A stretch of 64,000 nt of DNA from Haliscomenobacter sp. Its GTDB lineage: Bacteria; Bacteroidota; Bacteroidia; Chitinophagales; Saprospiraceae. A model generated the notes under the pieces. The model saw nothing but the letters and a program-made list of their open reading frames with translations, was not told where the DNA came from and did not search any database. Shown piece after piece: positions 52,804 to 59,271 of the stretch. Within the stretch, counting starts at the first letter, position 1. Every line of letters starts with the position of its first letter. The stretch covers positions 124,001-188,000 of the forward strand of contig JADJHZ010000008.1 of NCBI GenBank assembly GCA_016707205.1. The letters run 5' to 3'. The translations under genes and the position numbers were made by a program.

Positions 52804-53196
52804 CTATTTTGGTTGTTGTTTTTCCATTTGTTCGATCAGCGATTTGATCTCGTCCAGCTCTTCTGAGGATGCTTCGTGGTTACCCAGCGCCTGCATGACC
52901 AACTGGGAAGCGGAGCCCCGAAACAGAGTGTCTACAAACCGCTTCAACAGGCGCTGCTGCGTGCTCGCTTCTTCGACGGCCGCCTGGTAAATATGCATTT
53001 TGCCGGAGGCATCCCGGGTCGCCAACCCTTTTTCAAGCATGATCTGCATAAGCTTAAGCGTGGTCGTATACCCAATTTCCCGGCGCCGGTTCAGCAAATC
53101 GTTCACCTGGCGTACCGTGGAAGGACCCTGCTGCCAGAGGACCTGCAGGATTTCCAGTTCGGATTCGGTGGGGGAAGGGGTGTGCAGTGGTTCCAT
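52804..53196 (-). CDS. blaI: BlaI/MecI-family repressor
   Basis: A 130-residue winged-helix repressor. The N-terminal DNA-binding domain reads PTESELEILQVLWQQGPSTV, RQVNDLLNRRREIGYTTTLK and MLEKGLATRDASGKMHIYQA; the C-terminal dimerisation helices contain the region normally cleaved after signalling. It is the first gene of an operon with the M56 peptidase, and three perfect TACGAA-N4-TTCGTA sites lie 82-152 bases upstream of its start. They are probably its own operators. No beta-lactamase or penicillin-binding protein gene is nearby, so the regulated trait is unknown. Confidence 0.93.
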   Translation of the reverse strand: MEPLHTPSPTESELEILQVLWQQGPSTVRQVNDLLNRRREIGYTTTLKLMQIMLEKGLATRDASGKMHIYQAAVEEASTQQRLLKRFVDTLFRGSASQLVMQALGNHEASSEELDEIKSLIEQMEKQQPK

Positions 53197-53277
53197 AAAA
53201 CGTTCCGTTTATACGCGTATCTAATAAATACCTGACGTTCAAGACTATCCAAAACGGCCAGCCCAGACATATCGATC

Positions 53278-53293
53278 TACGAAAAAATTCGTA
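53278..53293. promoter_or_regulatory. BlaI operator candidate 1
   Basis: TACGAAAAAATTCGTA, with perfect 6-base arms around AAAA. It is the nearest of three such sites to blaI, 82 bases upstream of the start. Confidence 0.75.
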
Positions 53294-53302
53294 ACAAATA
53301 TA

Positions 53303-53318
53303 TACGAAGCATTTCGTA
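53303..53318. promoter_or_regulatory. BlaI operator candidate 2
   Basis: TACGAAGCATTTCGTA, identical arms around GCAT. Its start is 25 bases from the start of site 1. Confidence 0.75.
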
Positions 53319-53332
53319 AATGCAAACCCAAG

Positions 53333-53348
53333 TACGAATTTTTTCGTA
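53333..53348. promoter_or_regulatory. BlaI operator candidate 3
   Basis: TACGAATTTTTTCGTA, identical arms around TTTT. Its start is 30 bases from the start of site 2. Confidence 0.75.
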
Positions 53349-53460
53349 AACCTTTTAAAAAAAGACGTATGGAGGGGAGAAAAGGTTGCGTACGGAAGGA
53401 AAGAGCAGCGCGGGGACTACGAAAAGAGGGTAGCAGGGCGCAATTGGAAGATTGAATGAT

Positions 53461-53503
53461 CCGTAGTCTGAAGACTACGGGCAACAGGGTCTTCAGACTA
53501 CGG
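53461..53503. terminator. 15-bp inverted repeat downstream of the OmpH gene
   Basis: CCGTAGTCTGAAGAC (53461-53475) is the exact reverse complement of 53489-53503, and each arm can also fold on itself (CCGTAGTCT/AGACTACGG). It lies between the OmpH stop and the blaI operators and would end the OmpH transcript before the blaI promoter region. Confidence 0.55.
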
Positions 53504-53512
53504 ACAACAGGG

Positions 53513-53540
53513 GCCTTGCGCCTTAAGCCTTACGTCTTAC
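53513..53540. repeat. Heptamer array GCCTTNN x4 at the OmpH stop
   Basis: GCCTTGC, GCCTTAA, GCCTTAC and GTCTTAC run in tandem. The OmpH stop codon (53537-53539) is inside the last unit. The same units occur inside the giant adhesin gene and next to the pyrophosphatase gene. Confidence 0.65.
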
Positions 53541-54046
53541 AGAATCCCCAGCTTCTTTTTCACCAGGGGCAGGACGTCGTCGGTTTCTTTAGCGTAGAGG
53601 ATAGCGTTGAAGGAGCTGGTGTCAAAAATGAGGAGGTAGCCGTTCTCTTTGGCTACATCGGCAATGGCTTTTTCCAGCATATCGATGAGGGGTTTGAGCA
53701 GTTCTTCCCTTTTGGCGCTAACCTTCGCCGCCACTTCCTGCTCGTAGGCCCGGATGGTTTCCTGTTCCTTGGCCAAGGTATCCTGGCGGATTTGCTGTTC
53801 TTTAGGAGACATCGTGCCGGTTTGAGACTCTGCAATAAACTTGGCTACATTGCCTTTAAATTCCACGGCCATTTTTTCTCCTTTCGCTTCCAGGTCCTTC
53901 TGGAAAGCGGCCAGTTGTTCGTCGGCCGTTTTGGTTTGGGGCATGAGGGAAAGCATGTTCCCGAAATTCAGGTGCCCGTACTTCTGCGCGGTCGCAGCCG
54001 TCATAATCCCTGAGAGGATCAGGGCAGTCAAAAGCATTCTCTTCAT
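53537..54046 (-). CDS. OmpH/Skp-family periplasmic chaperone
   Basis: A 169-residue exported protein: signal peptide MKRMLLTALILSGIMTAATA, the conserved YGHLNFGNMLSLMPQTKTAD start of the mature form, then a long coiled coil of two helices (EQEVAAKVSAKREELLKPLI) and the closing strand YLLIFDTSSFNAILYA. Skp-type chaperones hold unfolded outer-membrane proteins in the periplasm. No bamA gene is adjacent here. It appears to be transcribed alone. Confidence 0.9.
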   Translation of the reverse strand: MKRMLLTALILSGIMTAATAQKYGHLNFGNMLSLMPQTKTADEQLAAFQKDLEAKGEKMAVEFKGNVAKFIAESQTGTMSPKEQQIRQDTLAKEQETIRAYEQEVAAKVSAKREELLKPLIDMLEKAIADVAKENGYLLIFDTSSFNAILYAKETDDVLPLVKKKLGIL

Positions 54047-54146
54047 GTTCGTTTTTTAATAATTTCCGCAAAGGTAGCGTTACCGGCTGAACTGCGCCAT
54101 ATTTATTCGCCTGAAGGAGGGCGCATTTTGCTTAAATAAATATTAA

Positions 54147-54232
54147 AAAACATTTTGTTTAAAAAAATTTGTTTTTCTGACGTGAATTGCATTTTTTTGT
54201 TTTAAATTTAAATATAAAAAACAAAATGTTTT
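54147..54232. promoter_or_regulatory. 14-bp inverted repeat before the glucosaminidase gene
   Basis: AAAACATTTTGTTT (54147-54160) and AAACAAAATGTTTT (54219-54232) are perfectly complementary, 58 bases apart, in a very AT-rich region. The second arm ends 3 bases before the glucosaminidase ATG and could cover the translation start or act as a looped operator. Confidence 0.4.
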
Positions 54233-54235
54233 ATC

Positions 54236-55033
54236 ATGGAAGCGCACCCACCTCAACTACCGGCACTGCTGGAAGCATTCCGGCGGGAATTTGACCAGCG
54301 TATATGGCAGCCCGTACAGCGATATTGGTTCAAAACGGCCTTGTTAAGCCTGGCGGCAACCGCTTTTATCCGGCGCGATCTCCAGGTCAGCGTGGCCTGG
54401 GATACCCTCAATCCGGAAATAGCCGTTGCGCAGCCTCAGCCCAGGAATATGGCGCTCCACGCCAAAGAGGAACCTCCGTTGAATGTTTCCTTACTTCAGC
54501 CTAAGCGAATTAAATCTAAAAAGAAGGCAGAACCTGCTGTAGCCTCCCCGGCCCCCAAGCCGGTCCTGCCTGCCGATGAGGAGGAAAAACGGAGGCTGCA
54601 AGAGACCTATGTGCAGAAATATGCCCATATCGCCCAAGCCGAAATGGAAAAATTCGGCATCCCGGCCAGCGTCACCCTGGCGCAAGGCCTGCTGGAAACC
54701 AACGCCGGCGCCAGCCCCCTGGTTACGACCGCCAACAACCATTTCGGCATCAAGTGTTTTTCTAAAAGTTGCAGCAAAGGGCATTGCCGCAATTATTCCG
54801 ACGACACGCACAAGGACTTTTTCCGGACCTTTCCCAGCGCCTGGGCCAGCTACCGGGCGCATAGCACCCTGCTTCAGAAACCGAGGTACCGTTCGCTTTT
54901 CGAGTTGTCCTCCACCGATTACAAGGGCTGGGCGGCCGGACTGAAACGTGCCGGTTATGCCACCGACCCCAATTATGCCGTCAAACTAATCAACCTGATC
55001 GAAACGATGGACCTGCACCGGTTTGACGAATAA
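54236..55033 (+). CDS. Mannosyl-glycoprotein endo-beta-N-acetylglucosaminidase-type hydrolase
   Basis: A 265-residue cell-wall hydrolase. The N-terminus has a short hydrophobic segment (FKTALLSLAATAF) that may anchor it, followed by a Lys/Pro-rich linker (KRIKSKKKAEPAVASPAPKP). The C-terminal 150 residues are a glucosaminidase domain: IPASVTLAQGLLETNAGASP with the probable catalytic Glu, NNHFGIKCFSKSCSKGHC, FRTFPSAWASYRAHSTLLQK and YKGWAAGLKRAGYATDPNYA. It would cleave the glycan chain of peptidoglycan at the N-acetylglucosamine side. There is no LysM domain. The membrane-protein/regulator pair follows on the same strand. Confidence 0.87.
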   Translation: MEAHPPQLPALLEAFRREFDQRIWQPVQRYWFKTALLSLAATAFIRRDLQVSVAWDTLNPEIAVAQPQPRNMALHAKEEPPLNVSLLQPKRIKSKKKAEPAVASPAPKPVLPADEEEKRRLQETYVQKYAHIAQAEMEKFGIPASVTLAQGLLETNAGASPLVTTANNHFGIKCFSKSCSKGHCRNYSDDTHKDFFRTFPSAWASYRAHSTLLQKPRYRSLFELSSTDYKGWAAGLKRAGYATDPNYAVKLINLIETMDLHRFDE

Positions 55034-55043
55034 GAAAATTTGC

Positions 55044-55064
55044 GTACTTTGTGATTTAAAGTAC
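55044..55064. promoter_or_regulatory. Operator/promoter-like inverted repeat GTACTTT-N7-AAAGTAC
   Basis: Perfect 7-base arms lie directly upstream of the membrane-protein start at 55071 and contain a CTTTG element. From memory, similar repeats recur before winged-helix regulator operons in Bacteroidota; the winged-helix protein encoded two genes on is the likely ligand. Confidence 0.55.
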
Positions 55065-55070
55065 TTTTTT

Positions 55071-55727
55071 ATGGCCCAAAACGCTTCATTAGAAACTTTA
55101 CAGGAGATCCGTTCCCTGATGGAGCGCTCCACCCGGTTCATTTCCCTGAGCGGATGGTCGGGGGTTAGCGCGGGCGCAGCCGCTTTGGCCGGCGCATGCG
55201 CCGCATTTGTATACACCGGGAAGACTCCTTTTGCGGAGAGCCGCGTTTTTGCCGAAAAAACCGGGCTTTGGGAAGCAGGCCCCTGGGGCTTGTCGTACGG
55301 CGCGTTTTTTCTGACTGACGCGCTTCTGGTCCTCATTCTGGCGCTTGCGGGGGCTATTTATTTCACCACCCGAAAAGCGCGAAAAAAGGGCTTGCCCATC
55401 TGGGACCCCCTGACGCGCCGGCTCCTCGTCAGTTTATTTCTTCCCCTCAGCGTTGGCGGCGTGTTTACCCTTGGGCTCTTGTTCCACCACGCCGTTGGAC
55501 TGGTTGCCCCGGCTACGCTGGTGTTCTATGGCCTGGCGCTGATCAACGCCAGCAAATTCACGTTTGACGATCTGCGCCTGCTGGGTATTTCCGAAGCATT
55601 CCTTGGGTTGATCTCGTTGTTCTGGATCGGGCTTGGCCTGGAGTTTTGGGCGCTCGGGTTTGGCGTTCTACATATAGTATACGGAATTCGCATGTATTGG
55701 AAATACGACAGGGTACACACTGCCTGA
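55071..55727 (+). CDS. Four-to-six-helix membrane protein partnered with a winged-helix regulator
   Basis: A 218-residue integral membrane protein. After a soluble N-terminus (ASLETLQEIRSLMERSTRFI) come transmembrane segments such as GVSAGAAALAGACAAFVY, DALLVLILALAGAIYFTT, VSLFLPLSVGGVFTLGLL and FLGLISLFWIGLGLEFWA. No transporter or enzyme motif is recognised. It ends 18 bases before the winged-helix gene, an arrangement common in Bacteroidota, and its start is covered by an inverted repeat. I choose the ATG at 55071; an in-frame TTG at 55023 would overlap the preceding gene. Confidence 0.82.
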   Translation: MAQNASLETLQEIRSLMERSTRFISLSGWSGVSAGAAALAGACAAFVYTGKTPFAESRVFAEKTGLWEAGPWGLSYGAFFLTDALLVLILALAGAIYFTTRKARKKGLPIWDPLTRRLLVSLFLPLSVGGVFTLGLLFHHAVGLVAPATLVFYGLALINASKFTFDDLRLLGISEAFLGLISLFWIGLGLEFWALGFGVLHIVYGIRMYWKYDRVHTA

Positions 55728-55745
55728 CCGGGCTGAAACGTCGAC

Positions 55746-56081
55746 ATGCAGGAACACAAAAAAAATATCATCGGAGGGTTGAACAAGCTGTTCGACCACC
55801 GCGTCCGGCTTGGGATCATGGCGATGCTCCTGGTCAGCGAGCGGGTGGATTTCAACCAGTTGAAAGCCCAGCTCGGCATCACGGACGGGCGCTTAGCCGG
55901 CCATATTAAAGCCCTGGAAGAAGCCAAATACATCGAAGCGCTCAAGCAATTCATCGGGAAACGGCCCAACACCAGCTACCACGTCACCGGCGCCGGAAGG
56001 GAAGCTTTTAAAGAACACCTCGACGCACTGGAACGTTTGCTGACCTTGAGAGATAACCTCCCCCCCAGGGACGGCGATTAA
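55746..56081 (+). CDS. Winged-helix transcriptional regulator
   Basis: A 111-residue MarR/ArsR-like DNA-binding protein consisting of a single winged helix: LFDHRVRLGIMAMLLVSERV, FNQLKAQLGITDGRLAGHIK for the recognition helix, ALEEAKYIEALKQFIGKRPN for the wing, and a C-terminal dimerisation helix (AFKEHLDALERLL). It is co-transcribed with the membrane protein upstream and probably represses that operon through the GTACTTT-N7-AAAGTAC repeat. Its 3' end overlaps the end of the convergent Omp28 gene by 4 bases. Confidence 0.9.
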   Translation: MQEHKKNIIGGLNKLFDHRVRLGIMAMLLVSERVDFNQLKAQLGITDGRLAGHIKALEEAKYIEALKQFIGKRPNTSYHVTGAGREAFKEHLDALERLLTLRDNLPPRDGD

Positions 56082-56914
56082 AGGCTTTTCCCGGCAGCCT
56101 GAAGCACCTCCCAGGAGTCCCCGCTCCGGTGCACGGCCGCCACCAGCATGCATGCTTCCGGGCGCCAGCCTTGCGGCATCGTAAAAACAAAGCTACGCCG
56201 AACCGATACCCCCACCGCTGTCAGCTCTCCTCCCACCGGGGCGCCGTCAAAGGGCGTCAGCGCCTTGCGCAGTACGTGGCGGTGCAGGTAATCGTCCTTT
56301 TTGCCTTCCGGTGTGAGCTGGGTGTCCTGGATGTCGTTCTCGGTCAGGAAAACCGAGAGCCGGAGCGTACCGGGGTCAGCGAGGTTATCCAGGCGTTTGA
56401 CGTCCACATCCGCGCGCAATTCCCGGGTACCCGCGTTGAAGGTACTGGTTACTTTTAGGTCTACGGTTGACGTTTTATTCAATTCCTGGGCGATAAACCC
56501 GGCCCACTGCGTGCGGCTGAGCTGGAGGTCCGTTTCTCCTTCAAACTTTTTTCGGTTAATCACGGCAGAAGGATAGCCCAGCGGCTGGCCAAGGAGGTTG
56601 ATCAGGTTATTCCCCTCTGCCGTCCGGAAATCGTACCGGTTTTCGGCATACGGATTGGAAAAGAACCCGGCGTGGATGGAAACGACGACCAACCTGCCCG
56701 GGTAGATTTTCGCCAGTTGTTCCAATTCGGCGCTTCCGGCCGGGCAATTCACACACCGGACGCCGGAAAACTCTTCAATCAAGACCATTTGCGGGGCTGA
56801 TTGGCCGCCGCTGCCCGGGCTTCCAGGCTCCAGGGAGGTGATCACGGGCCCTATTTCCGTGCAGCCGAACAAGCATGCCATTAAAAGGCCCAGGGCCATC
56901 GTTTGAACGCGCAT
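56078..56914 (-). CDS. Omp28-related outer-membrane lipoprotein
   Basis: A 278-residue predicted lipoprotein: MRVQTMALGLLMACLFGC gives a lipobox with Cys near residue 18. The mature part has the Omp28 pattern, with a thioredoxin-like CVNC in EEFSGVRCVNCPAGSAELEQ, then VVVSIHAGFFSNPY and a C-terminal beta domain (VDLKVTSTFNAGTRELRADV). It lies 18 bases downstream of the DUF6029 gene on the same strand, and a TlpA-like thioredoxin is encoded divergently beyond that; this grouping recurs in Bacteroidota. Whether the CxxC is redox-active is not known. Confidence 0.88.
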   Translation of the reverse strand: MRVQTMALGLLMACLFGCTEIGPVITSLEPGSPGSGGQSAPQMVLIEEFSGVRCVNCPAGSAELEQLAKIYPGRLVVVSIHAGFFSNPYAENRYDFRTAEGNNLINLLGQPLGYPSAVINRKKFEGETDLQLSRTQWAGFIAQELNKTSTVDLKVTSTFNAGTRELRADVDVKRLDNLADPGTLRLSVFLTENDIQDTQLTPEGKKDDYLHRHVLRKALTPFDGAPVGGELTAVGVSVRRSFVFTMPQGWRPEACMLVAAVHRSGDSWEVLQAAGKSL

Positions 56915-56932
56915 AGATCCGGTACGATTTGG

Positions 56933-58651
56933 TTAAAAATTACTGCTCACTGAAAATTTTACCCCGCTGAAGGCCGGTTCCAGACGGCAAATCCCGCCCG
57001 TGCAAACGACTCCTTCCACCTGTTTGACATAGCTCAGCGAGAATGCCGAGGAGCGGACGTTGTAAAACACATCTACCCGGGGAAAATGCAGGCTGCGTTT
57101 TTTGCCCAGGGCATCTGCGGGGCTGTTTTTTCCGGGAGTGATATTGTACATATTCGCGGCCGTGAACGTCCATTTAGGGGCTATGCTGAATTCTGCCAGG
57201 GCAAAAAGCCAGTTCCCATAATCCTGTCTCGCCCCGGCCTGTTCGTCCATGCCGGTATGCATATATTGCATTTCAATCCGGTAGGAATGGCGCTGGCTGG
57301 CCTTGTATTGCCACTCCAGAAAAGGCGTTAGCGTTTGCACCATCGGAACACCCGGTTTGAACTCATACACTTCCTGGTTGTACTCCTGACGCTGAAGACC
57401 CAGGATAGCAGTTCCTTTCCGTCCGAACTTCCGCTGCATTTCGACATAAAGTTCCCGGTAAAGCAAATCCTGGTCCAACTGGACGATATTGGATGCATTG
57501 AGGTTAAATCGCCAGACCTTACCCAGGGCAAAGCGAAGATCCCCCTGAAAGGCCCACTCGCCGATCTCCTGGGTAGCGGCGTTATACCTGCTTGTTAACC
57601 GGTAAGTATTGACCCGGGTCATGGGAGGTAAGAAGTTGAGCATGCCTCGGTTGAGTTGTTCCTGGGGGCGGGTGCGAAAGGTAAAATGATCGGTCCGCTT
57701 GACCTCCAGGGTAAGGCCAAGGTTTGGGCGGGCATAGCTAAGGGTGCTGTACACTACCGTCCCCGGCTTATTCACAAAGCGGTCTCCGATGATCGTATCC
57801 CCGCCGATGACCGTTTCGGCAAAAGCATCGTTCGCCGCCTCTTTTGTTTTATACGCCCCTTCTACATACCACGACAATCCGCCTGCGGACAGGGTGTTAA
57901 AAAAGCTGAACGCATAGGCGTTGTATTTAGGGACAAAGGCGTATTCCGGGCTATAGGTATTCAGCGTGGCGACGAGGTTGTTCATGGACAGGTCGTCCAG
58001 CGTTCTGCTGACGATGCCAAACCCCGGGGCTGCAGACCACCAGGCTTCCTGTGATTTGGAGGCAATGAACCCATCCACCGACAGGCCCCGGATTACCGAA
58101 CGGTAGATATCGAATTGTTGCTTTTGCCTCCCGGTGAACGCCCGGATCTGCCAATCTGGCGCCAGGTCGTAACTCAGTTTTAACCCGATCAGGGCATTGT
58201 CCAGCAATTGAGGCCGCTCCTCATACGCGCGGAAGATGATCCCACTGCCGATCTGATCGTAGATATACCCGGCCTGGATACCCAGCTTGTCCAGTTTTTT
58301 CCGGACGAACCAATTGCCAATGCCTTCCGCTGTATACGAACCGGTCGGATTCAACAGGTTGGAGTTGTTGAGCAGGTCAAACCGCAGGCCGAAATCAAAC
58401 CCCCAGTTGCTGTACTGAAGGTTGAGCCAGGATTCGGCGCCATAAAGCTGGCGGTCATACTGCGGGGTATTGGCGGCGCCGATCAGCGAGTCCCGGATAA
58501 AAAAATTGGCATTGGCCTGCAAGCTTCCGGAAACCCGGCTCCCTTCCGGACTTACCTGGGCGCCTACTCCGAACGGACTAAGGGCGAAAAACACGGGGAT
58601 TACCGCGCGTAAAATCCCTATCTTGCATCGTATACGGGCATATACCTTCAT
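56933..58651 (-). CDS. DUF6029-family outer-membrane beta-barrel protein
   Basis: A 572-residue exported protein. The signal peptide is about residues 1-32 (IGILRAVIPVFFALSPFG, ending VGAQ). The remainder is alternating beta strands ending in aromatic residues (for example AESWLNLQYSNWGFDFGLRF, LSWYVEGAYKTKEAANDAF, TILGLQRQEY-type strands) and closes with FSGVKFSVSSNF, the terminal Phe of an outer-membrane barrel. I start at the ATG at 58651, not 58687. It precedes and is probably co-transcribed with the Omp28 lipoprotein. Substrate or role unknown. Confidence 0.83.
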   Translation of the reverse strand: MKVYARIRCKIGILRAVIPVFFALSPFGVGAQVSPEGSRVSGSLQANANFFIRDSLIGAANTPQYDRQLYGAESWLNLQYSNWGFDFGLRFDLLNNSNLLNPTGSYTAEGIGNWFVRKKLDKLGIQAGYIYDQIGSGIIFRAYEERPQLLDNALIGLKLSYDLAPDWQIRAFTGRQKQQFDIYRSVIRGLSVDGFIASKSQEAWWSAAPGFGIVSRTLDDLSMNNLVATLNTYSPEYAFVPKYNAYAFSFFNTLSAGGLSWYVEGAYKTKEAANDAFAETVIGGDTIIGDRFVNKPGTVVYSTLSYARPNLGLTLEVKRTDHFTFRTRPQEQLNRGMLNFLPPMTRVNTYRLTSRYNAATQEIGEWAFQGDLRFALGKVWRFNLNASNIVQLDQDLLYRELYVEMQRKFGRKGTAILGLQRQEYNQEVYEFKPGVPMVQTLTPFLEWQYKASQRHSYRIEMQYMHTGMDEQAGARQDYGNWLFALAEFSIAPKWTFTAANMYNITPGKNSPADALGKKRSLHFPRVDVFYNVRSSAFSLSYVKQVEGVVCTGGICRLEPAFSGVKFSVSSNF

Positions 58652-58776
58652 GTGAACTGTCCTTGTCTTCAACGAAGATAGACCCAAAATACGGAGGAAT
58701 ACGTCTTTTTGTCCCCAAAAAACAGGTATTTGGGGGCAATTCAGACAGGAAATCTATTAACCTGAAAAAGAAACCT

Positions 58777-59271
58777 ATGAAACGCGTTTTTCTTCTCTTC
58801 TTCTGGACGTTCGTATTTGGCATTTCAAGCCTTTGGGCCCAAAAAACCATTCCGGATATTACGGTCAGGTCTCTGGATGGGAAGCCGGTCAAGATCCGGG
58901 ACTATACCCACGCCGGCAAGGTTACGGTCATGAGTTTCTGGGCTACCTGGTGCGCCCCGTGCAAAAGGGAACTGGACGCTATGGTGGAGCTTTACCCTGG
59001 CTGGCAGGAAAAATATGGCGCCCAGGTCCTGGCGATCTCCATCGACGATCAACGGCAATTACCTAAAGTGGGCCCAATGGCGGCGGCTCAGGGGTGGCCG
59101 TTCAGGGTACTCAGCGATGCCGGTTTTCAATTAAAAAACGCGCTGAACATCCAACCTATTCCGCATACGATTCTGGTGGACAAGAGCGGAAATATTGTTT
59201 ACGAACATACGGGCTATCTGCCGGGGGATGAGTTGGAGTTGGAAAAAAAGATCGCTGCGCTTAGCCGGTGA
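58777..59271 (+). CDS. TlpA/ResA-like thioredoxin-fold protein
   Basis: A 164-residue exported disulfide protein. The signal peptide is MKRVFLLFFWTFVFGISSLW (ending AQ). The thioredoxin fold has the WCAPC active site in VMSFWATWCAPCKRELDAMV, the cis-Pro in IQPIPHTILVDKSGNIVY, and strands VLAISIDDQRQL between. It probably reduces or exchanges disulfides in periplasmic proteins, perhaps the CxxC of the neighbouring Omp28 protein (inferred). I start at the ATG at 58777. Its stop codon directly abuts the stop codon of the convergent ABC-F gene with no base between. Confidence 0.92.
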   Translation: MKRVFLLFFWTFVFGISSLWAQKTIPDITVRSLDGKPVKIRDYTHAGKVTVMSFWATWCAPCKRELDAMVELYPGWQEKYGAQVLAISIDDQRQLPKVGPMAAAQGWPFRVLSDAGFQLKNALNIQPIPHTILVDKSGNIVYEHTGYLPGDELELEKKIAALSR

